Assembly (NCBI GenBank): GCA_027924585.1
Contig: BSBM01000712.1
Coordinates: 1,932,001-1,996,000 of the forward strand
Direction of reading: 5' to 3'
DNA: 64,000 nt
From: Larix kaempferi
Taxonomy: Eukaryota; Streptophyta; Pinopsida; Pinales; Pinaceae
In this document: one piece after another, positions 1-11,350 of the stretch
Numbering within the stretch: position 1 is the stretch's first letter
How the letters are laid out: every line of letters begins with the position of its first letter
Notes under the pieces: generated by a model
Databases searched by the model: none
What the model was told of the DNA's origin: nothing
What the model saw: the letters and a program-made list of their open reading frames with translations, nothing else
Made by a program: the position numbers and the translations under genes

Positions 1-720
1 ACTGAAGGAACTGTAGAACAACTCTGTTTTATAAATCAGAGGAGGAATAATTTTGTTAGGCCATATCAGCAGAGCAATCAAACTTACTATAATCAAGGAC
101 AGCCAAATTGGAACTCTGCACCAACTCCATGGCAAGCACAGGAAAATCAAAACCAATGGCAACAAAACCAGCAAGCATATCAACCATCCTATCAACAACC
201 ATATTATCCACCGTCTTATCCTCAATACCCCCCACCATTTCCATCCACCACAAATTATGCAAACCAGTACCCCCATCCATCAAATTGGATGGAGCCATTA
301 CAACAGCCACTCATTATGACACCCCCACAACCTCAACCACCCCCCATACCTCCACCTATTCCAACCCAACCAATTCCAAATCCTAATAATAATAGACCCC
401 CACAATAGCAGCAGGCTTATAACACTGATATCACACAATTCCCAACTTATGTTGTAGACACCATAGAAATAAATGAAATAAACCTACGATCTGGAAAAAC
501 GTTGCAGAATACATCCCCACACAACATCCAACAAACTATACCTGAATCTCAAGACCACACATCAGAACCCCATGTTCAGCATCCTGATGAACCATAACCT
601 CCCGAGGACAAAACCCAACCACTTCCATGCAACAGAAATCCCCCATTTCCAAAAAAACTTGTCCGGAATACAAAAGAAGAGGAGGAGAATACAATCTTAA
701 ACGAATTCAAACACCTAAAC
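1..720 (+). pseudogene. gag C-terminal part and gag-protease linker, Athila type
   Basis: Plus frame 1 reads from the first base. It starts with an asparagine- and glutamine-rich segment, then a long proline/tyrosine/glutamine-rich stretch (about 130-405), as in the C-terminal tail of Athila gag. In-frame stops include TAG near 406 and TAA near 595. After the proline-rich part the frame contains LRSGK (about 487), a motif typical of this linker, and an acidic segment leading into the protease. No CCHC zinc knuckle is visible in this part. The same frame continues into protease and RT, so gag and pol appear to have been one reading frame. The capsid part lies upstream of the window. Confidence 0.65.
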
Positions 721-1620
721 ATCCAAATACCGATTTTACAAGCCATAAGGGATGTGACCATATGCAACAAATTCATTAGAGAAAATTGCCTAAAGAAGCC
801 AGGAAGAAGGAAGCATGACCCACCAACTATTAATGTAGTGGGACAATTGGCCGATTTGATGCTAGGTGTCATAATAAATCCTAAATATCTTGATCCTGTT
901 AGTCCTGTAGTAAGCGTCACCATAAATAACAAGCAAATAAATAAAATCTTAATCGATTTAGGAGCTGCGATCAATGTCATGACTAAAGAAACCATGTTAT
1001 ACCTAGGACTCCAATCAATGGTAAGACCAACCACAACAGTACTCCAACTAGCAGACACATCCACTGTGAAGCCCGAAGGAATGCTAGAAGACATTATGAT
1101 CAATATCAAGTCCTAGGAATACCCAGCTGATTTTATAATAATCGAAATCCAAAGCAAACTTAGTGGCTATCCAATTATCTTGGGTAGACCTTGGTTAGCA
1201 ATTGCGGACGCTTACATAGGTTGCCGATCAGGAAATATGACAATCACCAGTGGACATACCAGGAAGAAAATAACAATCTACCCACCAGCAATGAAATCCT
1301 CAGAGTTAGAATATCAAAATTGGACTGATGATTACCAGAACACACCAAATCACAACCTCCGACCTATCCTAACAATTGATGCTGCAATATCTTTAAAGGT
1401 AGTAGATGAAGATGGCCATATAGATAGATTTATACAAAATATATCTCCTAACAATCATGTTATTCAAGAATTTTTTTCTACAGAAACAGGCGAAAGTTCA
1501 AAACAGAACATGGATGACTTACGGACAGAAGTGCTACTAGAACAGATTGAGAAGGTAAAAGTCATGGAAATTAACCCTGGCAAAACAGTCAACAGAAATT
1601 CCAATTTAGAACCGGAGTAA
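721..1620 (+). pseudogene. Aspartic protease region of the Athila-type element
   Basis: Retropepsin would cut the Gag-Pol polyprotein inside the particle. Frame 1 shows a leader ending ICNKFIREN, then the active-site region LIDLGAAINVM (about 952-984). The catalytic triad reads D-L-G rather than the usual D-S/T-G. The flap side follows, then the C-terminal ILGRPWL motif (about 1177-1197). A TAG at 1114-1116 interrupts the domain and a TAA at 1618-1620 separates it from RT. The segment from 1300 to 1620 is the linker between protease and RT. The family assignment is firm; the protein is non-functional because of the internal stop. Confidence 0.7.
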
Positions 1621-1629
1621 GAAGAGAAA

Positions 1630-3187
1630 TTGATGAAGACACTAACACAACAAAGTAAAGCATTTGCATGGACATATGCAGATATGAAAGGAATACATCC
1701 TGATATCTGCAAACACTACATTTACATCAAAGAAGGTTCTACTCCCATCAGGCAACCACAAAAAAGGCTGAACCCTGCACTAAAAGACATAGTCAAAGTG
1801 GAATTACAAAAGTTATTAGACACAGGGTTCATCTATCCAATATCTGATAGTGAGTGGGTTTCACCACTAGTCATAGTGCCCAAAAAAGGAGGCAAATGGA
1901 GAATTTGTGTGGACTACAGGGAGATGAATAAAGCAACAAAGAAAGATCATTTTCCACTTCCATTTATAGACCAAGTACTGGATACATTATCTGGAAACAA
2001 GTACTTTTCATTCCTAGACGGTTTCAGTGGTTACAACCAAATTTTAATACACCCAGCTGATCAAGATAAGACGACCTTCACATGCCCATGGGGAACTTAC
2101 GCCTATAGGGTCCTACCCTTTGGTCTATGTAACGCCCCAGCAACATTTCAAAGAGCCATACTGAGTATTTTCTCCGATTTTCTGGATAACAAAATGGAAG
2201 TATTCATGGATGATTTCACACCTTATGGACAGAGCTTTGAGTAGGCATTGAAAAATCTTGAATTAATATTAAAAAAATGTATTGAAATGAGCTTGTGCCT
2301 AAGAAATGACAAATGCAGGATGTTAATGGAAGAATGAATTGTTCTAGGACATCATATATCACAAAGAGGTATAGAGGTGGATCAAGCCAAAGTATCAGTA
2401 ATCAAGACACTGCCCCCACCTGTCAAACAAAGAGATGTGAGAAGCTTCCTTGGACAGACAGGGTACTACAGAAGGTTTATTGAGAATTATAGTAGAATTG
2501 TTGCCCCCATGTTTGCACTTCTCACAAAATACAATGAGTTCATATGGACAAGCAACTACATGTCATCCTTTGAAAGTCTTAAACAGAAAACCATCATAGC
2601 ACCAATACTTCAAGGACCAAACTGGGAAATTCCATTTCACATTCACACCGATGCATCAGATAAAGCAATCAGATCTGTACTTGGGCAAGAACAAGACAAG
2701 AAACCCTATGCCATATACTATATAAGCAAAAATTTGGCTGGGGCAGAACTCAACTACACATTCACAGAGAAGGAATTTTTGGCAGTCATACATGCAATCT
2801 ACAAATTCAGGCATTACATTACAGGATACCAAAGTTTTATTCATACTGACCACTCAGCGATTAGATATCTTATGAACAAGCCTAATACCATTGCAAGAAT
2901 TATTCGATGGATGCTACTTCTACAGGAATTCAACATCACTATAATAGATAAATCAGGCAAGCATAATGTCGTAGCAGACGTTTTCTCAAGAGTAACACAT
3001 GGGAAAGATAATGAATTGGTCCCAGATAACTTCCCTGATGAGCACCTTTTTGCCATATCAATAAAAAGCCCATGGTTTGCTGACATAGCAAACTATTTGG
3101 TATCCTGGAAGTTTCCAGAATATTATAGGTTATAAAGAAAGGAAAAAAGTAATAAGACAAAGTGCCACATATAAATGGATAGAGGGC
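1630..3187 (+). pseudogene. Reverse transcriptase and RNase H, Athila type
   Basis: RT would copy the element RNA into cDNA and RNase H would degrade the RNA strand. Visible RT blocks are VPKKGGKWRICVDYREMN (about 1879-1932), FLDGFSGYNQI (about 2011-2043), PFGLCNAPATFQRA (about 2117-2158) and the catalytic VFMDDF (about 2200-2217). The connection and RNase H parts continue from 2377, with HTDAS (about 2644), the SKNLAGAELNYTFTEKE block and HTDHS (about 2842). Stops lie at 2242-2244 (TAG) and about 2335 (TGA). The frame is lost between 3135 and 3187, where the integrase begins in frame 2. LCNAPATFQ is characteristic of the Athila branch. Confidence 0.85.
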
Positions 3188-3495
3188 ATGCTTTTTAAAC
3201 AGGGACCAGATCAAGTACTTAGAAGGTGCATTAGGGAAGATGAGTTACATGACATAATGCATGCCACCCACAATGAACCCTGTGGAGGACACTACACTAC
3301 AAAAAGGACAGCCTACAAGATCTTGCAAATAGGGTATTATTGGCCAACGCTCCACAGAGATGCTTATGAGTATGTGTTCCATTGTGACGATTGCCAGAGC
3401 ATGGGAAAACCGACGTACAAACAAGAAATGCCACTACATCCACAAATATCTTTAGAGGCATTCGATAAGTGGGGATTCGATTTTGTTGGCCCATT
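3188..3495 (+). pseudogene. Integrase, N-terminal part, cut by a nested insertion
   Basis: This carries the HHCC zinc domain (H in DIMHATHNE, H in GGHY, then CDDC near 3390) and the start of the catalytic core, including DKWGFDFVGP (about 3463-3492) with the first catalytic aspartate. It stops at the CCATT target site (3491-3495), and the rest resumes at 13820. Integrase joins element cDNA into host DNA. The remaining reading frame after 3495 runs into the LTR of the inserted element and is not part of this protein. Confidence 0.85.
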
Positions 3496-4220
3496 TGTAG
3501 CTAGGGTTTTCACCCAAGCTTGTGCAAATGAGCACCTACTAAGGAGAAGGGACTCCTTAGTAGCAGTTCAAAAAAACATTAAATGAAAGACAATACAGTA
3601 AAATGATAATTATTCTAAACATGTGCATAAAACAGAAAAGACAAGATAATAAAAAGGGTTTTTGCATTGATTATACCTCCAATGTGAAGGTTGGTGGAGC
3701 TCTTGTAGCAGTCCAGGAGGGTTGCTTCCAAGCTTCCAGCTTTGCTCCTTTCTCTTTCTCCAAAGGGTTGGAAATGGGCCAAAGGGGCACTCAAGGGTGA
3801 AAGTAGCTCAAGGGTGAGCTAGGGTTTCAAGAGTGATTTTGGCAGAGTAAGGGTGTATTTGACTGTGGATATGAAATGAGGGGCCTCCATCACCTATTTA
3901 TAGGTTTTTAGTGGTGGAGTGCTAGCCCATGGTTTTGGGAACCATATGGTTTAGGTCATCTATATAGGGTTTTTGTCTCTTTTTTTTTATATTTTTTATT
4001 CCCTTTTTAGATGGTTTTTGCTATTTTGGAGGAATTTTGGATTATTTTGGGGGAAAAGGGGGTTTTTTGGCCTTTTGGAGGCTTTTTTAATGGTTTTGTG
4101 GCCTTTTGGAGGCTTTTTAATGGGATTTTAAGGTTCTGGAGGTAAATATGGTAGGAAATATGGACAAATGAGTCATGTAATGGGGTAGATGAGGTAGTGA
4201 GCACTTTTTGGGTGTTAACA
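3496..4220 (-). repeat. 3' LTR of the nested gypsy element
   Basis: Direct repeat of 13093-13819. In plus orientation it begins TGTAGCTAGGG and ends GGGTGTTAACA. It is followed inward by the polypurine tract (minus orientation). It differs from the other LTR by scattered substitutions and a few short indels. For example, this copy has an extra stretch near 3800, while the other has a longer pyrimidine run near 13560-13590. Confidence 0.92.
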
Positions 4221-4234
4221 GATTGCCCCCTGAT
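4221..4234 (-). other. Polypurine tract of the nested element
   Basis: Read on the minus strand, the sequence next to the 3' LTR is ATCAGGGGGCAATC, directly followed by the LTR start TGTTAACACC. A purine run ending at the LTR border is the plus-strand primer expected there and fixes the element's orientation. Confidence 0.75.
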
Positions 4235-4369
4235 GTGTGAGGGTAGGAGCTCATCGTATGGTCGATAGACATCATAAGTCTTGTATGGTTTTCGTGGGGT
4301 GTGGAGAAGAGAAGAAACAAACTAGAGCCCGAAACAACGGTCCCGAACAAATTGCAAAAACTAAAAGTA

Positions 4370-4570
4370 CATGACCTCAATAATGAATGAGGAATAATCT
4401 GAACATATGGATGAGGCGGGCATTCCCATGCTCGTATCAAGATATAGAATAATAATAACAATGGGATCCAAAATATGGGGACCTGAAATATACATGGCCT
4501 CAAATAATGAATGAGGAAGAATCTCAATATATGGACGAGGCGGGCATACCCATGCTCGTATCAAGATACA
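4370..4570. repeat. Tandem duplication, unit about 123 bp
   Basis: Two copies start near 4370 and 4493, sharing ATGAATGAGGAA and GAGGCGGGCAT, each ending at CATGCTCGTATCAAGATA. They lie in the non-coding 3' part of the nested element. Confidence 0.75.
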
Positions 4571-6240
4571 TAAAAAATAACTGTGAGGCCCGAAAAAGGG
4601 GGACTTGTAGGATACATAGAGAACCACTATGTACATCGTAAGGGTCCAGAGGGGACACAAATCTGGGACATACTGCTGGGCTGACCATGTCTGAGCTGAA
4701 GAACTGATGCACTGGAATAACAACAGTGCCACTGAGTGTGGTACCAGAGGAACTGATGAGCTGCTGGAGCATAGTGACGGGGAGTCATATCCTCAATGGT
4801 ACACTAAACTGGAACTGAACTGGGTACTCAAGGAAGCATATAACTGGATGGCTTCCAAATACAATCGCCAACACAACCCGGACATCCACAGGAACATATA
4901 ACTGGGCGTTCCGAAGTGACTCACCAATGTGCTAGAGTCGGGGGAAATCCGGGGTCTTCAACCAATAACTGAAGGGATATAAACCCTGCACGATTCTCTA
5001 CGATGCGATCAGGGTGTTGAAGTCGAGCATGTGATAAACAGCCACTCAGAGAAGCAATGATGACTCCTCTCAAAATGGTCCATAGGAACTCACCACAGAT
5101 GGTGATGGGTCCAAGGCGCAAGGACCTCTGGGTCTATCCTCTATAATAGAGGGGCTGTCGTCGACAGAGGGAGACCTGCAACTAGCAAGGAAATGATGTT
5201 TCCTTGATAGGAGCGTGAGGTGGAGAACCGAAGTGTGAGGGTACTAATGGTAGGACTGTCATATTGTGGGGGATAACTGGGCAAGTAGAGTGGGTGGACT
5301 CAAACTTCCTTTGTTCAGAGTATGATAGCAGGCATGATCGGGCAGCATACGAAACTGACTGGTGGGAAAGGGATCATAGCTATAATGGATCAAGGATAGT
5401 GACTGGGATGAGTGATACTCAAGCTGGTGTAAAATGGCAGGAGACTACAGAATACTCTGAACAAAGGCAACTTGATTGGGGGTGCTGCCGAGATGATCGA
5501 TCATAGTGCCAAGAGGCACGGGGGGACTTCTTCATGGGTTAAGGAACTAGAAGAAGTGTGTGTAAAATGGTACTGTCGTGTGGATGTATACGAGCCCAGG
5601 ACAGTTCATGCTCGCGATTGCTTTCAATTTAAGGAGTCTGAAAGTGATAAGAAGACTCTGAAATAATGGAATGGTACTGTCGTGTGGATTTGTACGAGCC
5701 CAAGACAGTTCATGCTCATGGTTGCTTTCAATTTTAGAGAGTCTGAAAGCGATAAGAATACTCCAAGGGGTTGCTTTTTCATGTGTTAGTCTCCAAGGCC
5801 CGAAGAAGCATAAAAGGATGCAATGAAGAACTCTTCTAGCCGGTATGACTAGAGTATTCCTTTTTCGTAATTAGTATACTAGGTCCGGAAAAGGGTTAAA
5901 CTTATACCAGATAGACGCCCTTTTAGGTACTTTAACAAGCATGAAAGGAAGCAAGATTGCTCGACGATATTTTCATTGTTTTAGGAGTCAGAAAAGAGCT
6001 TAACAGAAACTCCCTAAGTGCCTTTTTCGTAAAGGACTAGTCCAGCCCGAAAAAGGGATAAAATTATACCGAACAAAAGGAATGGCTAGGCAAGGAGGAA
6101 GTGCTCAATCAAGGAACATTGATGATGACCAAGAATGAGGGTATGGGGGAGCACTGGTGGGCCTTGCGGGATAATGAATGGTGGAAAAATAATGAAATAA
6201 TTGCAGTATGGCACGAGTGAATGGCTTATGTAAAAATGTG
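4571..6240. other. Non-coding 3' region of the nested element
   Basis: On both strands I see no recognisable RT, RNase H or integrase motifs in this stretch, where an autonomous gypsy element would have them. It holds local repeats. A clear pair of units of about 104 bp starts at 5566 and 5670, sharing ATGGTACTGTCGTGTGGAT and ACAGTTCATGCTC. Short open frames here are not conserved between repeat copies. Confidence 0.6.
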
Positions 6241-6690
6241 GAACAATCCGATGGCGACCGATGTGGTGCGCAAACCGAGGCAGCAAGGTGTTGGGACACA
6301 ATGTTGAAACTGTACCAGGTGAGAGCGAGAAATGATCTCAAGCATCATCACAAGCTCGGAAAAATGAATCCGGCGATAAAAAGTGTCAAAAACGGATAAC
6401 GACCAATGTGGCATGTAAACCGAGGCGACAAGGGCATTTTGGAAAAATACCCAAAAAATCTGGGGGTGAGAGCGAGAAATAATCTCAAGCATCATCACGG
6501 GCTCGGAAAAATGAATTTGATGATATAAAATATATCAAACACGGAGAGCAGCTGAAGTGGCACGCAAATCGAGGCGACTAATGGTGTCTAGAAAAAATGC
6601 TCAAAAAGTTTTTGGTGAGAGCAAGAAATGATCTCAAGCCTCATCACGGGCACGGAAATATGAATCCGGCGGTGCAAATGGTGCGAAAAA
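6240..6690. repeat. Tandem repeat, three units of about 147 bp
   Basis: The marker GGTGAGAGCGAGAAAT starts near 6319 and 6465, with a variant at 6614. Each is followed by ATCTCAAGC and CATCACGGGC-like sequence and preceded by an AAACCGAGGC-like motif. The array lies just downstream (minus sense) of the truncated pol region. Confidence 0.8.
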
Positions 6691-6810
6691 TGGAGGTCAT
6701 AAGGACTCCGAAATGGTCAAAGGAAATAACTAGGTGTATAAAACCAAATATACAAGTGATATGTGACCGCAAAAATGGTTGAGATCACGCATGTGAAAAA
6801 GTAAGCAGGG

Positions 6811-7449
6811 TTAATGACTTGCCCCCATGCTATGTGCATGGGGTTTATGACTGTGGATCACATATGTGTTGGTTTGAACAAGGGGGTCATGGATGTGCTG
6901 AGATAGATGTGATGGGGAAGGTTCAAAATGGTTGATCATGCCCCCTATCCCAGGGTCGAGGTAATCTATTATGCCCCCTAACTCAGATGTGTCAATGTGG
7001 TGGTCGATAATAGCGGGGTCAAGACCAAGCATTTCGGTGTAGGACCAGGCAAAGACATCACGACACTCTTGGAAAAGTTTTTTGTACTCTCCAATCTCAT
7101 ACTCACTGCAGGAGGCTCCTAATGTAATGATTTCAAGAGCGCCAGGTGGGTCAGAGATATCTATGTGGATGATAGGTGAGATGTTGGCCATGTTACCCTC
7201 CTCAAAGGCATCAGGAGAGGGGATGGGATCCTTAAACCAGTCGACTTTGGTGGGAAGGAAATATTTGGACTCAACTATGAATTGGGTAGTTGTGGTAGAG
7301 GAGGATGCTTCTGGGAGGAAACAGGAACGATGGTGCATGTCGTCCCAGGGATAATCTGGGGCAGTGAGAGCCTCTAGAATCTCCTCATCATTGTGGAAAC
7401 TTTGAGTTGTCAAATTGGTTGACGAGGGAGTGGTAGTCGAAGAGATCAT
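6811..7449 (-). pseudogene. Protease-RT linker of the nested gypsy element, RT core missing
   Basis: The minus-strand frame includes EYKKLFQECRDVFAWSYTEM (about 7095-7036) followed by LGLDPAI. In related elements this segment lies directly before RT. After DHHID the sequence does not continue into the RT fingers (no primer-grip, YxDD or related motifs). It becomes histidine-rich and stops at 6811. This is a pol gene cut off before its enzyme domains. The break may have defined the family as non-autonomous, or it may be a deletion in this copy only. Confidence 0.65.
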
Positions 7450-7464
7450 ATAAATGGTGTTAAT

Positions 7465-7803
7465 CTATCCGGATGAGGGTGATACTGGGGGGTGGATCTC
7501 CTCAATTGTGGGGGGTGCCGTCTCAAGGTCCAAATTATTCATCTCATAGAGAGCTGCTCTATAATATGGGAGATTAGGACAGTGATGTGAGTAATGGCCG
7601 TAAATACCACATATTGCACAAGGGTGGTTGGTACGCAATGATTTATCACGAGGCTTAGGGGTTGGATCGAGTTCGACAACCGGGATGTTGGGGTCGCCGT
7701 CAAGCATTTGCATGTGTTCCTGTAATGCAAGTAAGTGTGGACATTGATGAGTCGGATGGCCTAACTCATCACACAACGAGCATTTGGGGGGAGCACGAAA
7801 CAC
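7465..7803 (-). pseudogene. Two CCHC zinc knuckles between protease and RT linker
   Basis: The minus frame encodes CSLCDELGHPTHQC and CAICGIYGHYSHHC, both with C-x2-C-x4-H-x4-C spacing. Such knuckles bind nucleic acid and usually sit at the gag C-terminus. Here the pair lies downstream of protease. The frame differs from the upstream proline-rich part. The change falls at a run of about ten C residues (minus strand, near 7805-7815), a likely slippage indel. The frame then continues across a stop into the 6811-7449 segment. Confidence 0.7.
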
Positions 7804-8264
7804 TGGGGGGGGGGTTTAACTGTTTTGGGAGGGGGGACAGCAGTGTATGGTTGTGGGCCTCTACCCCCAGTGGGCTTGATAAGAGGAGAGGGATTCGTAG
7901 ATGATGAAGGAGTAGTGACACCGGGAGGTGGTTGACTAGTAGTGGCAATGGGTTGCACCGGTTGTAGGACGACATTTGGTGTCGGCGAGGGAACGGGAGG
8001 TGAAATATACCACACAGGTAATCCTAAGGTTAACTTGGGGAGGCTGAGGGTAGCCATAACCGGGGCGCTTACTACGCCCGAGGGAGGGAATAGGAAGGGG
8101 ATTGTGTGGATGGGTGTAACAGCAATGTGACTAGGTACCAATGGTGGTTTGGGTAACAAGGGTGGTTGATTGTTGGGTGTTTGTGTATTGTGGGAAATGG
8201 TACATAGGTCAGATACTTCGGTTGTGGGTGACAGGGGTGGAATGGATTGGAATGTTGAGGTCAT
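7761..8264 (-). pseudogene. Proline/threonine-rich linker of the nested element
   Basis: Low-complexity P, T, S and V-rich frame between protease (8277 onwards) and the zinc knuckles. It shares the reading frame of the protease segment, separated by one stop at 8277. I recognise no catalytic motif. It is best read as a disordered part of the same polyprotein. Confidence 0.5.
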
Positions 8265-8276
8265 CGACGTATCTGA

Positions 8277-9245
8277 TTAAAGGCCATGTCCCGTGGAGGA
8301 AACAAACGAGGTAGTTGCACCACAAACAGGTTGTTCAACCATGGGGAGAACATTTTCAGGTGCAGTGGGGGCATTGGGATCATAATAGGTGAGTTGGTCG
8401 ACCTTGACCACGTGTCCGTCATGGGGGAACATCATGGTATGAAAAACGGATGAGGAAACCGCCCGCATGGCATACATGTAGCTGTGGCCAAGTAAGAGGT
8501 TATAATCAAGTTGGGCATTGATGACCTCTATGTCAATGAGCATGGTTTTACCAGCCAACTGGATGGGGACATTAGCTAAGAGACCTTGGGGTTGAGCCGA
8601 ACGATCGTCATAGGCTCGCAACGCAGTGGTTGACTACTGGAGAGTAGGGGATCCCAACTTCTGCCAAATGAATGTGGACATAACGCATGTAGAGGCATCT
8701 TCATCAATGATGCCCCGATGGATGACAAGATTCCGAATGGAAACAGAAACTTGGAACGCTAAAGTGGAAGGCAGGCGTGGTTCGAACTGGTCCAAATCGA
8801 AGGCCATTAGTTGTGAATCATTTGGGTCAATAGCACCAATGGTGGAGAGCAAAGTCTTGCGCTGTGAAGGACAGTTTTTTAAGACTTCTAACGCAGACAT
8901 GGCTGCGGGAGATTGGGCTAAGTCATCTACAATGTTGTAATTTGACGCGGCGCGCGCATTGGGGTTATTGTTGATACGACGAAGTGGGAAACGAGGTGCT
9001 TTAGAGGCGCCATCTAGTGGATCCGGAGGTATACGTAACGTCTGATCAATGGGATGAGCGTTAGTATTTTTGTCGATGGGAGAGGCTTCAGGGGTGGAGC
9101 CATATTGGTTCCGATGGATTTGGAGGTTGATGTCAGTGAATGACATCATTAACAAGTGGTGGGTACCTGAGTCTAACATGTGTTGATCAGGAGCAGCATA
9201 AGTGATCTGTTGTTGTGGTGGCGCGTTGCCTTGAGGGGGGGCCAA
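8277..9245 (-). pseudogene. Aspartic protease region of the nested gypsy element
   Basis: One minus frame with a single internal stop near 8622-8634. The N-terminal half contains IHRGIIDEDASTCVMS (about 8730-8683), matching the protease active-site block of Tat-like plant elements, where the equivalent is usually DEGAS. Here the glycine position is aspartate. The C-terminal half has a NAQLDYNLLLGHSYMYAM block, the usual end of the fold. The substituted active-site residue and the stop both predict no activity. Direct fusion of gag-like spacer to protease suggests one long polyprotein. Confidence 0.65.
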
Positions 9246-9379
9246 CGGCTAAGTGTTCACTACGCCTTGGGTTGGTAAGGGGTTTTGCAGCACCAAAGGT
9301 TGATGCTGAGGTGGTGGGGGGTTGGGTGGCGCCTGAGGAGCCGCGTGCCCTTGGCGATGGGAATCATCAGTCCAGAGTT

Positions 9380-11350
9380 GTCGAGCTCACTCCAAATGTG
9401 GGCAAGCATGTGTGTAGTGGCCATAGACCCTACAAATAGAACAAGGGTGGTTTGTTCACAAATTAGGATTTTTGGCCTGCTTTGGCGGCCGATCAGGGTT
9501 TTGGTTGGCAGGTGCTGCGTTATTGTTGTTTGGGGGATTGGGAGGTTGATCGGCTTGGTCTGGAGGGGATTTGTTCCCACGGTTACAGCCTTTGCCACAG
9601 TTTTGCTGGCCCTGTTGGCGCTGGTTGTTTTGGTTTTGATGCAGATTCTGTTGGTCGTATACTTTCCCTTGGGCAGCAGGTGGTTTTTGGGGTTGTGCAG
9701 GTGCAGGAGCAGGCTACGGTGGATAATAAGTAGGGGGAGGCTGTGTAGGTGTTGAAACTTGTGGGGGTTGCTGATACGTCTGCGGAACGGGTTGTGGGTT
9801 TACCGCAGGGACTGCCTGTGGTGGGTAATAAGCAGGTTGGGCTTGAGAGGACATAGGAGCTAGTGCAACCTATGGGTGGTAATATGGCTGAGGTGCGACC
9901 GGTGGGGCGTAAACGAGGGATGCATGACCAAAGAACTGAGGTGGACAGGAAGGTTCGTGGGAATGGTGGTGATGTGTCATGGGAGCATACGAATTGGTTG
10001 CTCCGGATTGAGATGTAGCCCGCGAAAGGTCGGGGCCATGGCTAGGATGTGCTATGGAAAAGGGTTGGGGATGCGAGGCAACACAGCCAATGATGCCATC
10101 TACGGCATGGGATGCCTCGGTGCATCGTGTTGGGAGGAATCACCGCAAGGGGTGTCAGGTATGATGGTATATAGATAACCCGACTGGGCGTAAATGAGGT
10201 CAAATTGCTGGGCTTTGAGGATGGTCTCTTCTTCGGACTGGGGTCGTTCGGATGCCACATCCTTGGCAATGACAGGAAGCAGAGATTTGAGAAACCAATC
10301 TAAGAAGATACGGTCGTCTAACTTGATTTTGCAGAGGCTGCGACGTCGATGCCACTCATGAGTGTGGTCAGTGATGTGGATAGTCGTGTTCTATCTTCAA
10401 GACAGTAGGATCTCACCTCCCACGTCATAGTGGACAGGTAACTGAAAGAACTGCAGGAAAGTCGAGGCAAGGGAAGTAAAGGTGGCATGGGTCCCATGGG
10501 GCTACTCGATGTACCACTTAGTTGCAGAGCCAGTGAGGGTGCGCTGTAACAGACGGAGACGGACAAAGTCATCCACTATGGAGTTGGAGGAACACCATAG
10601 ATGGAAGGACATAATATGGTTCTGGGGGTCCTCACCTACCTTGCCCTCAAACTTAGGGATGTCGGAGGGGAGCTTGGTGGGCATGTGAGGCCACGCAGGG
10701 TTGTGTCTGATGGGATCGTTAGTCATTCTAGCTAAGTCAGGAAGGTTGAGGCTATCCATGAATGGAAAACTAGTAGAAGGATGTGACATACTAGTGGGTT
10801 GGACCATGTTGGGGCCAATGCCCCCAAGTGTAGGGGTAGGGTTTGGGATGTTTCCCCCAAGTGGAGGGACGAAAGTGGTATGGGACGGTCCTGCACCGCC
10901 AAGGGTAGTGTGAGACACTGATGGAGTGGGAATAGGGATGCCAGCTATTGGAATGGGTGCAGTGATCGAAATGGTAGATGGGGGCCCCATCGAGGGCATA
11001 CCCAAGGCAGGTGTGGTAACTGGTGTGGTGGTGGATGCTCCACCAATGGTCCCTACAAAGAAAGGGGTGGAAGTCACGCCAACCATGGGGCTGGTTGGTG
11101 CAGTGTAAATGGGGTTCTCGGACTCTGCCTCAGAATCAGAGGTAAAATAAGGGGAGTCTAGCTCGGGTGACGGAGTTCTATGCCGTTGATGAGTGGAGTC
11201 AAGTGACAAGGCTCGAGATCTATGATGAGTGGTATCAAGTGATGAAGATCTATGTCTATGACAGGTGGTGTCAAGTGAACCGTGCTGTGGGGGCTGGCCC
11301 TGAAGGCACCGAGAATTTCTCAGGGACTCAATGGTGATAGATGGTGTCAA
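9380..11350 (-). pseudogene. gag of the nested gypsy element, with frame breaks
   Basis: The best open part is 11350-10502. Its N-terminal serine/histidine/arginine-rich segment and long proline/glycine-rich spacer precede the capsid start PKFEGKVGEDPQNHIMSFH (about 10650) and GSATKWYIE (about 10530). The capsid continues in other frames after a stop at 10502, for example DWFLKSLLPVIAKD near 10290. A proline/glutamine-rich part follows, then a zinc knuckle CSICRVYGHYTHAC in a third frame near 9440-9395. Gag forms the particle and packages RNA. At least two frame changes make this copy non-functional. Confidence 0.7.

Noticed and set aside
3603-3800. Open frame repeated at 13200-13397
   Set aside because: Both are the same part of the two LTRs of the nested element; not a duplicated gene.
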